A stretch of DNA of 64,000 nucleotides from Liolophura sinensis (GCF_032854445.1 NC_088303.1:31287265-31351264); one strand, 5' to 3'. Counted from the first letter of the stretch, positions 1 through 13,434 are shown. Program-made: numbers and translations. Notes: a model not told the origin generated them from the letters alone.

Positions 1-1330
1 GAATGCTGCATTGTCATCATATTTAATATACAATCATATTAAAACAACGGAAAAGGACAAGGTCTCAACATTGAATAAAAGCAGGTAGTACCTAATATAC
101 ATGTAGGTGTGAGATAGATTGATTAATATATATACCTTTTGAGATTAACCTTTTGATATCAACCCTTAAATAAATCTGAAGTAAAACTATATTTAGTCTA
201 GGTAACTTGTTTCATCCCCAAACAACAGACAATATGTGATATCCACTAGTTTATTTAACACAGCCTTATAATAATATCCAAGGTATACTATACAGTGTGG
301 GATGTTAGATCTCATGACTTATATCCTACCTGGAGAGTTCTGTACCGAAACTGATTCCATAGGAGTGCATATGTATGCGATTTATGTCTTTACTGGGACC
401 GAGTTCTAGATTTGAGATGATCATGTACATTTGCTCGTGGCGTAGAATTGTGTTGAATCATAGCTCTGCTCTTTACCAAGGATGCCTTCTACAATGTTCG
501 CTATGGCGCATTATGTTCAACGGATGTGCGTTTAGCAGAAATACATGTAATAAGTACGATGTGACAGTCTTTTATTGTCCATTGACGTCTATATTAAATT
601 GATCCGTCTCGCTTTACCAAATTTCCTCGCCAGATCGATCCTAACCCCATCTCTCAAGACGTCGACAGGCTGTCTATGTTACACCACGTTTAAACGATCT
701 TAAATCACTGTCATCCTTTCCGATATCGACCCGACGGCTTTAGTGGTCGTTTCATTTTTAAGTGGTTCATGGCTGTCAGAAAATCCATGCGACAAGAGCT
801 TCGTCAGCATCCGGCCGACCTAGTGAGGGCCGTCAGGTTTTTGTTGTTTCAGTTGGTCTCGATGGCAACTTCTGTAAAAATAAAAAAGACATCAGCATGA
901 AGACTAAAACTAGAATAGCGCTGACAGTGTGATAGTTGGGATTTAGCTAACCCGTGAATCCTTTGCATCGAAACAGACATTATGTACCAGCCATCAACCA
1001 AAATGGACGTTCCGGGCCAACAATTGCAAAAATCAGCCATTTGTCAGTTTACCTCAAGGTTTTGCTCTAACTGCCCAAGCAAATGTTGAAGGAGAACTCC
1101 GTGGTCTAAGCAGAAGTAGGCAAAAAAAAATTGAGTAACCTTAGGTAAAATTTGTCAGACGCCACCGGTCTAAAGTTACTAAGAGATACTTAACATCAAC
1201 CTATTAGCGTTGACACACTGAAGTCGTACACACAATGCAAATTTTCCTGGCAGTTTGTGTTATGTAAAAGTGGAGATTCCACGAGGCTCAATGTACGCTT
1301 CAAGTCCATCCTGCCTAAAAGCTGAGCAAA

Positions 1331-1618
1331 TTGCAGAATTCATTCAAATCAATAGTGGCACCCACTATGAACTGCGACCAGTTACGACTGAAACCGCGAA
1401 ACAGCATTTTTGTGTATGTGAATGCCAACTGTTACGATCATCGAATTCGTATCCGTGCTTATGAAAAATTCTTGATGGCTCCTGACGTCAACTATGCATC
1501 GGCGAAACATTACAATTTTTTTCAGAAAAACCAAACACTAGATTTTAATGACAGGTTTGTGACAGTCACAAATGGTAAAAATCACCCTAGAACAAAAATG
1601 TATGTCCCACATGGGTGA
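1331..1618 (+). CDS. Possible exon or gene fragment, unrecognised
   Basis: A 95-codon open stretch reads LRLKPRNSIFVYVNANCYDH, RIRIRAYEKFLMAPDVNYAS and KTLDFNDRF-like segments before a stop at 1616. The VYVN...RIR pattern is only faintly like a doublecortin-type strand, not enough to name. An overlapping frame from 1255 is also open. It has an acceptor-like CAATAG near 1352 and a possible donor ACAG|GTTTGT near 1555. It could be a lone exon, a decayed copy or chance. Confidence 0.2.
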   Translation: MQNSFKSIVAPTMNCDQLRLKPRNSIFVYVNANCYDHRIRIRAYEKFLMAPDVNYASAKHYNFFQKNQTLDFNDRFVTVTNGKNHPRTKMYVPHG

Positions 1619-1896
1619 GATCGTATTGGATTTTTAAAGTAGAGTATGATGAGTAAAACATTTGGGTATTGGATGGTAGTAGTTTTCAGTTTAATCTTTG
1701 CGAGCTAACATGATTATGTACCGTTCCTCTGTTTTGTTTACAGAATTTGCCATAAACGTTTTACATTTTGCAGGCTTAGGCCTGAAGTTAGCTGAAAACA
1801 GGAATACGAAAGGGATTTCATAATATAATACAAAAACGTCTCCCTGCTGAGGATCAAAGACTTGCAAATGAAATAGCAAATCTTCGAATCTGTCAC

Positions 1897-1982
1897 CTAT
1901 GTTTTTTTTTTTTGTTTTTTTTTTGTTGTTTTTTTTGTTTTTGTTTTTGTTTTGTTTTTTTTTGTTTTTGTTTTTTTTTTCA
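1897..1982 (+). repeat. T-rich low-complexity tract
   Basis: Runs of T broken by single G, adjoining the SINE-A tail at 1990. Similar tracts lie at 47878-47915 and 48131-48172. Confidence 0.9.
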
Positions 1983-1989
1983 TTAGATT

Positions 1990-2258
1990 TATTTATTTAT
2001 TTATTTGATTGTTGTTTTACGTCGTACTCAAGAATATTTCAATTATACAACGGTGGCCAGCATTATAGTGGGGTGAAATCAGCCAAAGTCCAAAGGAAAC
2101 CCACAACAATCCGCGAGTTGCTGCAATACCTCCCCACGTACAACCGAAGAGGAAAGCAGCATGAGCAGGACTTGAACCCACATCGATCGCTCTGGTGAGA
2201 GGCTGCTGAGTCATTATGCTGCACTAACACGCTATACCAATCGGCCACGGTGGCTCTA
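1990..2258 (-). repeat. SINE-A, near full length
   Basis: On the minus strand it has a tRNA-like head (GTGGC...GGT..AGCGTG A-box region, GTTCAAGTCC B-box region), then the body with 'ttgtgggtttcc', then 'ttgagtacgacgtaaaac' and an (AAAT)n tail. It lies next to a T-rich tract at 1897-1982. Confidence 0.8.
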
Positions 2259-3246
2259 AGGGAGACTGCACTGACATAAGCACTAGCACAAGCCGCGTTA
2301 ACTTAGACTTAGATATATAATTTTCTTGATTAGCTGATTCGAATTGGCTCCAGTTTATTTCAACCAGAGATAAGTGAAAAACTCCAGAGTCTGCCAGGTC
2401 GTGCCGCCATGCTAGTCTACTGTACTTTGCTCACCAAGGAATGAAATACCTCATCTCGAGAAATACTGGGCAGTTTATTGCTACAGAAATTAGTCTTAGT
2501 TCCATAAACAGTAACTGTATCTTTTTCATGGCAAATGGTAGGACCTGTCAGTGAACCTGAAACCGGTCTATCTGGGTAGTTATTGAGCGGTGTCATACAA
2601 AAATTTCACTAATGATAGATAAGTTAGTTAGTGTCGCCATCGCTAATCATGGCTCGGCGCGGACCGTGAAATTTTGAGCGAGGCGAAGTTACAGATCAGG
2701 GGAGTCATTACCATATGCGTCCGTTACGATAACTTTGACATTTCACTATATATAGCATGGACAATTTTTCCGACAATATTGCACACGTGCGAAAACTGAT
2801 AATAACTAATGAACGATTATGGCGAAGTGACACAATGGCAATATTTCGAATGGTGATGAAAAATTCCGCTAAAATATAAAGGAAATATAATGACACCTGG
2901 GTGTAAAGATTGCAAAGATACAGACTTATGTTTGTTTGTTTATTTACATTTGTTTATTTACGTTTGTGCTATCCCTATTTATCCGTAAGAGGGTCGATTC
3001 CATCTCTTAGCCAACGCCTGCACACAGGGCAACCAGCACAGATGAACACAGTTCCTAAACTAAACTTTTTAAGTTTTATAGTTGTGTTATCGGCCAGTGT
3101 GTTCCGAAAGTGCCAGCTCCACGAAGCAGTAAAATCACCAACTGACATGTCATAATAGCTGCCCAGAATACGAGAGGATTAAGATTCTTGGAACGCCAAC
3201 CATTGAGCATTATTGCCAGATTTCTCCATTGTTTGCGGGCGTAGTG

Positions 3247-3400
3247 AATTGATTTGATTTGATTGGTGTTTTACGCCGTACTCAAGAATATTTCACTTAT
3301 ACGACGGCGGGAGCATTATAGTGGCTGGAAACCAGGCAGAGCCCGGGGAAACCCACGACCATCCGCAGGTTGCTGTACCTTCCACATACGGGCGTATTGA
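3247..3400 (-). repeat. SINE-A, 5'-truncated
   Basis: Only the 3' half remains: 'tacggcgtaaaacaccaatc' end and the body up to the 'aacctgcggatggtcgtggg' segment. The tRNA-like head is missing. Confidence 0.75.
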
Positions 3401-3445
3401 ATTGAATACTGCTGACAAATTAAGAACTTGTTGTGTGGTATACAC

Positions 3446-3738
3446 GTTTTAATGTTGATAGTGATAGTTTATTTATTTATTTGATTGGTGCCGTGCTCAA
3501 GAATATTTCACTTATACAACAGTGGCAATGCAGCATTATGGTGAGAGGAAAGCAGGCAGAGCCCGGAGGAAACACACGACTATTCACAAGTTGCTGGAAA
3601 ACCTCTCCAACTACGATGAAGCCAGCATGAGCTGGACTTGAACTCATAGCGACCGCATTGGTGAGAGGCTCCTGGTCATTGTTCCGAGCTGGCACACTAA
3701 CCACGGAGTTCACGGGTGCCCTAGCGCAACAAACTCAG
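3446..3738 (-). repeat. SINE-A in a duplicated segment, copy 1
   Basis: A full SINE-A (about 3466-3722) with flanks shared with the copy at 5270-5567: 'acgttttaatgttgatagtg' on one side and 'ctagcgcaacaaactc' on the other. The body lacks the usual 'ttttac' stretch before 'gccgt' in both copies. Confidence 0.8.
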
Positions 3739-5269
3739 CATGCATTGTGACCTTATGCGTATGTAGTTTTGGAGACAATCGGAGCACAACATTCAATTAT
3801 TCTTTTTTCTGTCATTGTCACACCTTTTCTTTCCTTTTAATCTTGTTTCATCCCGAGTCACGCTAATTAAGGTCTGTGTCCACGGCACCTAAAAAAGGTG
3901 ACACGCCTGGACATGCGTCATTTGTTGAAGTTACCCTGTGTAGATCTGGGTTTAGCCTGATTTCCACCTTTCTGACTGCTATATTGCTTTGGTAAAACGT
4001 TGAATATTTCCAAAAGTTTGGCCCACTTTAAGTCTGAATTATTTAACACGATCACACCACCGTTCACTTCACACATGCGCTTTCGTTCCCACCCACACGC
4101 CATATGGAAGCCACTGAAACCATCTTGGTGCCATTGTTCCATTGTACCTGTAGGACACGAGGCAATGGTGTAATGGCACAATTAACATCGCTTCATACCA
4201 TAGTCATCGCTTTGTGCCATCCTGCCATCGTTTCGACCATCGTACCATGGCCTTGTGTAACCGAACAGTCGCTTCACCCAATGTTTCCATCATCTCATTA
4301 CATCGCGTTATGGCATGGTACCTTCGTATCATTTTGTCTTTTCGCAATCTTTAAGGTACTGATTTATATTGTATTTTATTTCTAGTTCCGCTCCCTGTGT
4401 GTGAAAGATAAAAAGGTCAAAATGAGAGAAAAGGTCAAAATTAACCGCTTCTGCCACGCGAGGATCTACTATTATGGTGATGAGGTAAAGCGATTATACC
4501 ATTCTTGTGTCATCGTGTCATGCTATCCTCACTCCTTGCAATCGGTTCATATATCGTACATTGCTTCGAGTCACCGTGTCATCACTTTGTGCAATAGCTG
4601 ATGATATTACGATAAGCCAGTGGCATGAGGATTGCCTTGACCGGCTTCCATACCAAGCTCCTGATAACAGCGTAAGTTTTTGCTCTCATTATTGTATCTC
4701 AATTTCTGCAGGTTTAAATCCGGTGTTACCTTGTTTTTCATCAAGATGAGGAGTCACTATTAATTTTCGTTTTTTTTTTTTCAACACGTTTCATTACCCA
4801 GGCCTTTTACCAATGACATTTCATGCAATATTAAGTGTAAGCCAGCAACAAAACATCTGACAAATTTGACAGTGTTGAAAAAAGTACATGTTTTATTTTA
4901 TAAAATTCCCTGAAATGTCCATTTCTTAATTAAATCCCATAAAACTGCAATATTTTGACGAAACAAACGTCAAAAACCGAACCCCAATATATTAATTAAG
5001 AACATCTGTCAAGCTTTCTGCATGTTTTTCTCCATTGAAACAAATCTCCCTTCTAAGGCATTAATCTAATTTGCTTTGTTTCCTCAGTTTCGCAAATGAT
5101 ATTTTAAATTTTTTTTCCATTTCAAGCCTTCGTTTTTAATTAGTAATCATATTACGCCTTATAGCTATGTGTGCGTTCCAATTTCATTCTCACTACATTT
5201 GAACTTTATTTAACCTAAAAAATGGGCGAAAATTAACACCCTTAGTAACATTGTCAGTCAACTGGTGTT

Positions 5270-5567
5270 ACGTTTTAATGTTGATAGTGATAGTTTATTT
5301 ATTTATTTGATTGGTGCCGTACTCAAGAATATTTCACTTATACAACAGTGGCAATGCAGCATTATGGTGAGAGGAAACCAGGCCAGAGCCGGAGGAAACA
5401 CACGACTATTCACAAGTTGCTGGAAAACCTCCCCAACTACGATGAAGCCAGCATGAGCTGGACTTGAACTCACAGCGACCGCATTGGTGAGAGGCTCCTG
5501 GGTCATTGTTCCGAGCTGGCACGCTAACCACGGAGTTCACGGGTGCCCCCTAGCGCAACAAACTCTG
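5270..5567 (-). repeat. SINE-A in a duplicated segment, copy 2
   Basis: Nearly identical to 3446-3738 including non-SINE flanks, so this is a segmental copy of one insertion rather than an independent insertion. The two are about 1.8 kb apart in direct orientation. Confidence 0.8.
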
Positions 5568-6272
5568 CACGGTTTCTAGATCAAGAATCCCTTATGGACA
5601 GAATCTTGAGGCACCTCTAAACAGGTATCACTAGTGCAAATGAATATGTACATCGATAAAGATTATAAAGCGTATACCTTTATAATTCTGTGTTGTTGCA
5701 TAGCCGAGATTTTGCAGTTCTGTGTGAACGAAAATGCGCACAATGAGAAAATTGATAGCGCTGTCAATGATAACAATTTTAACCAATCAGGGGCGATTTT
5801 TTCCTGTAATACGACAGACGTCACGGTACAAATGATCCGATACCGTTTCCAGTTCCTCTTACATGGCGTATTCAGTGTTTCGTTAAAATTTTACATGAAA
5901 AGTTAATTTATAATTAAGTTAGCAAGCACGTCTTTTAAAAAATCGTTATGGCCGTTTAGGTCTGTTTTCTCCCCTATTTTGAAACGAGCATTTCTTTTCT
6001 TTCCTTGTGATGAAAACGAATGGTACTGTTTCATAGTCTAGCTCTCTATTACAAAAGTAATCGGAATAGATTAGTAAAAACTTATTAATACGTAACTGTC
6101 GAATCATCTCTTTCTTGCTATGTTTTGACTCACTTTGCTCTTTTCGCTTTTCGATGAGTATTGAACACCTGTACTTGGTGTTGGTTGTTTCACTACATTT
6201 TGACATGAGCTTTATTCGTATTACTTCCGTCCAAGCTGTGGCACCATCAGGGACCTTCTTAGTTCTAGAATT

Positions 6273-6354
6273 TTAGCTATTTTAACGACCTAAAAAGGAC
6301 TGACAAAAATGTATTAGCTATTTTAACGACCTAAAAAGGACTGACAAAAATGTA
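6273..6354. repeat. Perfect tandem duplication, 41 bp x 2
   Basis: The unit starting 'ttagctattttaacgacc' occurs twice back to back with no mismatch, which implies a recent event. Confidence 0.9.
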
Positions 6355-6617
6355 TGAGAATCGATAGTTAACTATCACACTTTAATGGCTTTGTTGAGAT
6401 AATTTGGTCATCAGCCCGTTTTTCTGGATTTAATGCTTGTATTCACTGCAAGATCATAGGCCTGTTCTTTTCACAGTCGTTGATACACCTTAATTATTAA
6501 CTGTTTCATTGATCTAAGAAGCAAGCTCAATGGTGCGTTAGTGTTACGTATGGTACGAAACCTAATATTTGAGACTGTCTAGTCACATGCCGATATCAGC
6601 TGGATTTTATATAGGTA

Positions 6618-6987
6618 TGTCTAAGCGATGTATGTATGCTTGGGGTTTCACGTCGTAGTTAACAAGTTTTCAGTCATGTGATGACAAGGTGTCGTTAGGT
6701 GTATGTACATATACCGTGTCTTCTTGTGACAGGCGACAAGGTGTCGTTAGGTGTATGTACATATACCGTGTCTTCTTGTGACAGGGCGACTCTAATAAGT
6801 ATCATGTCGAAAAACACCAGATAAGACACCCCACCTAGTCACATTATATTCACCACCCGTGCCAACCATGGCTGTTTCCATGTTCAAACTTATTAGTGCT
6901 GAGCGCCAAGCGAGCCGGGTTTGATCTCAGGTCTCAAGACTTCCAGCCAGGCGCTCTAACCATTAGACTGACTACCACGGAAGCGGT
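6618..6987 (-). repeat. SINE-B, near full length with internal 51-bp duplication
   Basis: On the minus strand the head is tRNA-like (TAATGGTTAGAGCGCC, then GAGATCAAACCC). The body has 'ataatgtgactaggtggggt' and the tail 'gacgtgaaaccccaagcata' leads to CATACAT. Inside, a 51-bp block ('gacaaggtgtcgttaggtgt'...) is repeated at 6683 and 6734. It is the copy that best shows the family is tRNA-derived. Confidence 0.75.
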
Positions 6988-6999
6988 GTAGACATTTCA

Positions 7000-9600
7000 T
7001 ATTACATGTACATCTACATAATTTGGTTTATGCGATCCGAGTGTTTGGTGCAAACTATATACATAGATACAACTGTTTTCGTCATATATATTCTTTGTAG
7101 TAATTTTTTCGCTCATTTTGTAATGATTGGTCAATGTAATAATGTACATATTGATATAGATCTGGATCGGCTTGATGGTACAAGCTGTGGAATACGCCAT
7201 TCAGTCTCATTATACTAACACCCCAGAACAACCACGTTCTCTGTATAACGAAGGCTAAGCGAATATCTAATTGTAAACACTGGCTGGAAAAAGTACGACT
7301 TCAAAGTTTACTGTTTAACCCTGTCAGTAAATTTCAAATTTATTCGATTGCCTTCAAAGAATTACTTCGTAGGAGGCCATTGGTGTTACGATGAAAAAAA
7401 AAATCGGAAGGGGAAAAGTCGAAATTTCAACTTTTGTTATGTCCGAATTTCTACTAAAACCTGTGGAGAATTGTAAGCTTGGAGCATATTCACTAACCTT
7501 ACATTATGGCTATATTGTTATTTGATGTCTTGACTAAGAGGAAACCATGCACCTATACTTTGCGTGTGACAGCATATGATATCAGGATGTTTTCGTGTGA
7601 CATCAGAAAGTAGAGGAATGGGTTGATCTTAGATGAAGTCCACATTTTGTAACAAAGAAGTCAAAATTTCGAGAAAAAAGGTTGAAATGCCGACATTTTC
7701 CCCCGATTTTTTTCTTCCGTAATCTCTAGCCACGACAGTGATTATGTTAATGTTTCGCAACAAGCTCAGCAGATACACAGCTCATAACATGGCGACCATC
7801 GGTAAATGTGGGACAAACTGGTCCTGTCAAACGTTTTGCGCGACACATTTTTTGGAGTATAGTGAGGAATCGATTCGAATGTAGTGTTACGACCCAAACT
7901 GTCTGTATTATGAAGCGATGGCTTGTTCGAAATACACGACAGTTTAGCCGCACAAAAAAGTAACCAAAACCAGCAGATTTTATTTTCAACAATTTATTAG
8001 GTTAAACAAGAACAGATAACAAGACTTATACAAATACTTAAGTACTTAAGTTTAACAAGAAAGGATAGCAACATCTATACAAATACTAAAGTACTTACAT
8101 GTACAACGGTGTCAAGTCCAAACGGATGCATATACTGCACAATGCTTAAAAATGCACCGAGGCAATATTCACAAGAGGGAAAATCCACAGTATATCTGAA
8201 TGTATGACGAAATATACACAAAATTCCACAGACAGGGTCCGTGTACTAGTAAGCACTGTGTTCACAAGAGCACAAATTAAATATACAAGTTCAGACTGAA
8301 CATGTGCTCGGTGGAGATATGATATAACAAAGCCAGAGGCTATAAAGACACCAAAATTCAGCACAAAAGGCCTACTAAAGTAACACACAGCGAAAGCATC
8401 CAAAACTCTCAATAATTCTCCTTTCTTCTCTTTTGACCTGCTTTCATAGGTCTTGTATAGACTGGTGTAATTTTCTAGAATAAGAAAATTCTTGAACACT
8501 TGTTGTAAACAAACAGGCCCCGAACTGAGCGTATTTTGGAACATTCTAAGGCAGAGGCAGACAGCAGGCCCTGAACTCAGCATATGTAAACAGTGGCAAG
8601 CTAAATTTAGAAGCTGACGGCAGTTGTTCACATAACAGCAGATATGGAATAATAAGCGGTTTTAACTACCGAAAAATAAGTAAATCATTTTAAATAATAT
8701 ATGACATGCAGCCCAGCCAATTTGAAGCAAGACATTTTAAAAGCAACGTAATGACAACTAGCAAAAAAATTTTCTGGAAAAAAAAAAACTCTTCCATTAC
8801 CAGTGATGAAACTTGTCAATACTATATACAGAGTGTATAATGTATGTCCAGCCAAGTTATTTATTATTTAAATCCGAGAATATGAGATAGAGCCCAGCAG
8901 AGACTTGGGGTGGAAAACAAACTGTAAACTGCAATATGAAATGTAGCCATGAAGTGAAAAGATATATATGACCAGAGACTTAATGGGAAATGCGGTTGTT
9001 TTTTTTTTCTCAAAATGATCCGCAGATATGTTTCTCTCTGACGTCACTTTATTGTTATTATCTTGCGTTCCTTCTGTTCTCACCTTTCTTGTTTACTTTT
9101 TTATTGCTCCTGTTTCACATAAAGCATCAACTTCAGTTATCTGGATGACAAATTTCTTTCTAAACCTTGCCAAAGGCGGTGTTCAGTATGTTATCGAGAT
9201 CGTCGTTCTAATGAGACTTTAATTTATAGATAGTTTTGGGAAGAGTGACCCAGTTGCGAACTGTTTGCTAATTTGTCCGCCTCTGAACTTTAATTATCTT
9301 TAATTTATACCTCATTAACACAAGTTCATGTTGAGAATAGAAACGTGTGTCTCATTTAAAATGAACCTGTCAGATATTCTTCGGAATGTTTTCTTTGTTT
9401 TATTTCTGTCCTCTACTGACAGTATGTTTCCATATCTGGCCAAACACCAACATATTTAAAGTGATGAATGAATCGCCATGTCGAAGACATGCTTTTATGT
9501 GTTTTATATGAAGAAATTTTTGCTTTATGAGCCGATCAGGTGTATAGATGACGAAAACTTCTAATAAATCAAGGTAACCATTGCATAAGTACCGTGCATA
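7000..9600. other. No gene recognised
   Basis: AT-rich sequence. The longest open frame (minus, 8631-8146, 161 codons) has no recognisable domain. A near-duplicate 'aatacttaagtacttaagtt'/'aatactaaagtacttacatg' pair lies at about 8033-8105. A minus-strand AATAAA is at about 7995, so an untranslated 3' end is possible but unsupported. Confidence 0.5.
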
Positions 9601-9619
9601 GACAGGTACCTGATGATCT

Positions 9620-10058
9620 TGTGACCTGGGGCTCCGTGGCTCAGTTGGTTAGCGCGCTAGCACAGCCTAATAACCCTAGGAGCCTCTCAGCACTGACTAG
9701 CCTATGGACGCTCGGTCAGCGAGGGTACAAGTGTTTTCAATTAAAGTACCATAGCGTAAAAGGTGAGACGTTCATATCCGGCTTCGGACAAGGCATTTGC
9801 AGATTTCCTTGATCTCTCTGTTTGTGTGGTACAGGTGACAATACGTCTTCGACGACTCCTGTTGTTGTTCGGAAGTCTAACGTTCGCTGAGGGCAACTTT
9901 TCCACCAATATGGGGAACATTTCTGTAAGCCAACGCATTCGGCGCAACGGACACTCCGGTTTCGTCAACCTTGACCCATAAAATTGGCCGCCATTGTATG
10001 GAAGAGGAAATATGTGAGTGCAGCGTTAGTCAGCAGTCATATAAATAAACATTTAAAA
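9620..10058 (+). repeat. SINE-D, composite SINE with SINE-A-like head
   Basis: It begins with the tRNA-like head 'ggctccgtggctcagttgg' 'ttagcgcgctagca' shared with SINE-A, then a different body ('gttcggaagtctaacgttcg', 'ggacactccggtttcgtcaa'), and ends 'cataaaattggccgccattg' with a degraded A-rich tail. Related partial copies are at 49540-49610 and 56610-56675. Confidence 0.6.
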
Positions 10059-10075
10059 AAAAAACTCGTCAGTAT

Positions 10076-10320
10076 ATGAATGCATGTATGTACGCTTTGG
10101 GTTTTACGTCGTACTTTATTTTTCATATGGCGACGAAGAGTCATTAGCTATGGGTACATATTCTGCGTCTATGCCGCCACTGAAGTATCATGCCGAATAC
10201 ACCCAGTGACATATACTGACACTAGGCCAACCGGTTCTGTTTTCTTGCTCAGTGTTGAGCGTCAGACATGTGCCATTTTTTAAAGTCTTTGGTATAACAA
10301 ACCGGGGTTTGACCGTCATC
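10076..10320 (-). repeat. SINE-B, partial
   Basis: It carries 'tttgggttttacgtcgtact', 'catatggcgacgaagagtca' and 'gtatcatgccgaatacaccc', in the order of the SINE-B minus strand. It abuts SINE-D tail to tail. Confidence 0.7.
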
Positions 10321-10329
10321 AGTATTACC

Positions 10330-13300
10330 GCGAGAAGTTTTATACGTTCGAGAACTAGAGAACCTCTTATAACTAAGAAAATTCTTAAGCTATACCTAAA
10401 CAGAAAGTATCAAGTCCAGAAAGTATGAACAAGATTTGAAGATCCCTCACAACAGCAACGACTACCCAGAAGACAGAAACACCCCAGTCGAAGTAGTTTC
10501 AGCACATAAAGGTACCAGCTGGCAACCGCTTATACTACACCATAATATGTAAGGTACATAATAAAATCATTTATTGAATTTGAATGCTGATGCAGATCCC
10601 TAGACTGACAGACATGCAAGCCATAGTGTTTCTTGAATATTATTGATTTGGTGTTGGAGTTAAGTTTATTCCTGTTATACCGGCCTTCCTCCAAATACCT
10701 AATACAGTGAGCATGGCTATTTAGAGTTATCTCCCTTAGATATGCACAATCATGTCTCTTCAAGGCAAGGCAGCGAAAATTGAAACCCTTATCGTACTTC
10801 TGATCAACAAGAAGTGGAAAACTATCGCTATTTAATCATTCCAAGAGATTGTTGTTTTCGAACTGAAAATTGCATGTAATGAAAGGCAAGTTTTCAATCG
10901 CTGTTCCTCGCCTTTGGTGATTATAATCTGTCGACGGCGGTCGTGTGTGTAGTTATATGTTTCGTGGAAGACTTCAAGCAATACACTGTGGACGTTTGTA
11001 CCTTACACGTGGAAAAGATCGTCAACATCATACCAAAGGCTGATGGGTTACACCTCGCGACGTGATTGGTTCCCCTTACAAAACTGACATCCTGTAAGTG
11101 CAAATTCTGGAGTATGACCTTGAACATCAATCAAATAAATTCATTAATAAAATGGTTAGCGAGTGCAAATTGATAAGGATCAGCTGCATACATATATAAG
11201 TATGAAGACTCAGACCTGGATACATCCATGAAGAAATCAATTTATTCCAATGAAATATGAAGCCCTTTGTCAATTTCTAATTATATACACTATATATCGA
11301 AGCTCGGTGCTTAGTTATCGGGAGTCGTAATTAACCAAATTTACATTATCATACACTAAGCACAATGTTAAATGTTAAATGGCTACATATACATAATGTT
11401 TGCATTAATTTCACTGACTTTAAAAAATCCTAAATATGTTGGTTAAAGTCGATATTAAAAACAGGATCAAAAAACTTACAACATAAAATTTTTGTAGTAG
11501 AAATCATGATCATTTCTTTTTGAAATCATGAATTCGTACCCTATTAAAACAGAAAAATTAGGTTGGCAGGATGACATTAATGCCAAATCATAAACAATTA
11601 TACGGTGTAAAGCTATTTTCTTTTGTTGTTTTTTTCTACACAAGTATAAAATAATGATAAAAACACCATTTAAGATCAAAAGAAAAGGATTCTTGCCAGC
11701 CCTGTTAGCACTGTAGCAGTGTATTAAGTACACTGCAAGACAAGGTACAAGAAAACTAACTTATGATCAGTAAACATAAAACGATTGTATAACGTTCTTT
11801 GTTCGGAGTTTCGGTATTGAACAAACAGTACTGCGTAAAATATTAGCACTATACCGCCGTACTGATCATGCCTACATTCTCTCATTAACCATCAAGGTCA
11901 TAATAGCACATTCCGGATACAATGCTCTATGACCAAAGGATAAAAGACTAAGGTAAAAGGAGAAAAAAATGAAACAAAAAACTCCTTAGATGACTGGTAA
12001 AAGGAGAACATGTTAAAATTGCCTGAAGATCAATTGTATCAATGGGGACTTTTTTTTTTAAAACTCCCCCGAGAGTCCCGTTAGTTTACAATGGAGTATC
12101 GTCTAACGAATCACTAAACCTTACCCAGCCTAAAATGTGTCAAGCAAGGAAATAATTACGGCGCTTGATCAAGGCTGATTGAAGTTTAAACTTGGATACA
12201 TCTACACCAGATGTGAACAACTTCACTCTAAGAAAGTCCCACTGAAATAGAATAAGCTAAAAATATGAGACTCTCCAGGTAGCATATAACATACTCCTAG
12301 AAATATTTGGCAAGTCCAATTATCTGAAAAACTACGCTTAGCCTAAGCAGTGGCACGCGCTAAAACACCGCGTAATTTATGACAAATTCACCTTCAATAC
12401 AGACAGGGAAGTCCATGCAACACTGAGCAGGTAACTCCTGTTCTACACAATAATATACATGTATATCCAGTATGTATACCATATATATATATCGCATATA
12501 TACCACCACGCATATCATACGAGCAATCATTCATAAATATTAAGTAGGCCTACACTGTTCGTCCGATGAACGGCAGAGCATCCTTGGTCCGCTTTTTACA
12601 TGAAATTACACCATAGTTTCCACATGGACAATTGTTCTGCCATTTAAGGCACTCGACGACGTATTATTCACATAACATTGTTTACAGATGCTTCCATGAC
12701 ACCGTTGTTCACACGAACCTGTGAGACAACCTGTACAACATTATCCGCTGAAACATCCAGGAGACATCATCTAGAGACCCTTCAACAGCTACTTTGACAC
12801 TAATTCGGAAACAACAAAAATATTCCAGCGAAAAACCAATTCTACAAAGTGCATTTCCACTTCTCTCCCGTGAACCACTGTCCCGCTGAGCCACTATGCA
12901 TTTGATTTGGCCATCAGTTCACTTTATAACTATATATTAAATGAAAGTTTACACATGCCTTTAAGACTGAGCGAATAAGGCGAAATCACCTCCAACAAGA
13001 GCAAATGAGCCAGACATATCCTCATTGAACACACGAGCACATCCTCACTGTATATTGATTGACTGACGTGTCATCAATTCCACATGTGAACAACTCACCC
13101 ATGTTGTTCGCATATTTACGTGTTCACAGGACGTTTACTCCTTCCATCCAAGGTTTCTACGACACACGTTACACTGGGATGTTTTGGCTCACGTCTGAGG
13201 AAACGTAGAAGCATAGTCTACTTGAGAAAGGTTAGCTTAAAAGCATGTTGGGGCTCCCAAACGATCCAAGACACACCAAGATTAAAGAACAGGATGCGAG

Positions 13301-13434
13301 AATAGGCTGTAGCATGACGCTATCCCATTAATGTAGTCTCCACTTGTGCTCAGCGATCCGGCCCTTAACCAGTTTTGCATCAGGCCAGAACGGCTTGACA
13401 CCGGACCAAAGTATGCAGAAATCACAGGAAACTA
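10330..13434. other. No coding gene recognised; may hold the chordin 3'UTR
   Basis: This is immediately downstream of the chordin stop on the minus strand. I see no further CR or CHRD-like exons and no clear polyadenylation signal near the stop. Confidence 0.4.

Noticed and set aside
6900-6990. tRNA-like sequence on the minus strand
   Set aside because: A- and B-box-like motifs are present but the cloverleaf is incomplete and the sequence continues into SINE-B; it is a SINE head, not a tRNA gene.
8146-8631. 161-codon open frame on the minus strand, the longest in the window
   Set aside because: No recognisable domain, biased membrane-like composition, no splice or start context, and it lies in AT-rich DNA where such frames arise by chance.
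12580-12760. Cysteine-containing minus-strand readings (QNNCPCGNYGVISC; CEQRCHGSICKQC) considered as the end of chordin CR4
   Set aside because: A better exon at 14468-14375 completes CR4 with the CC pair and correct phase; these readings sit in conflicting frames.
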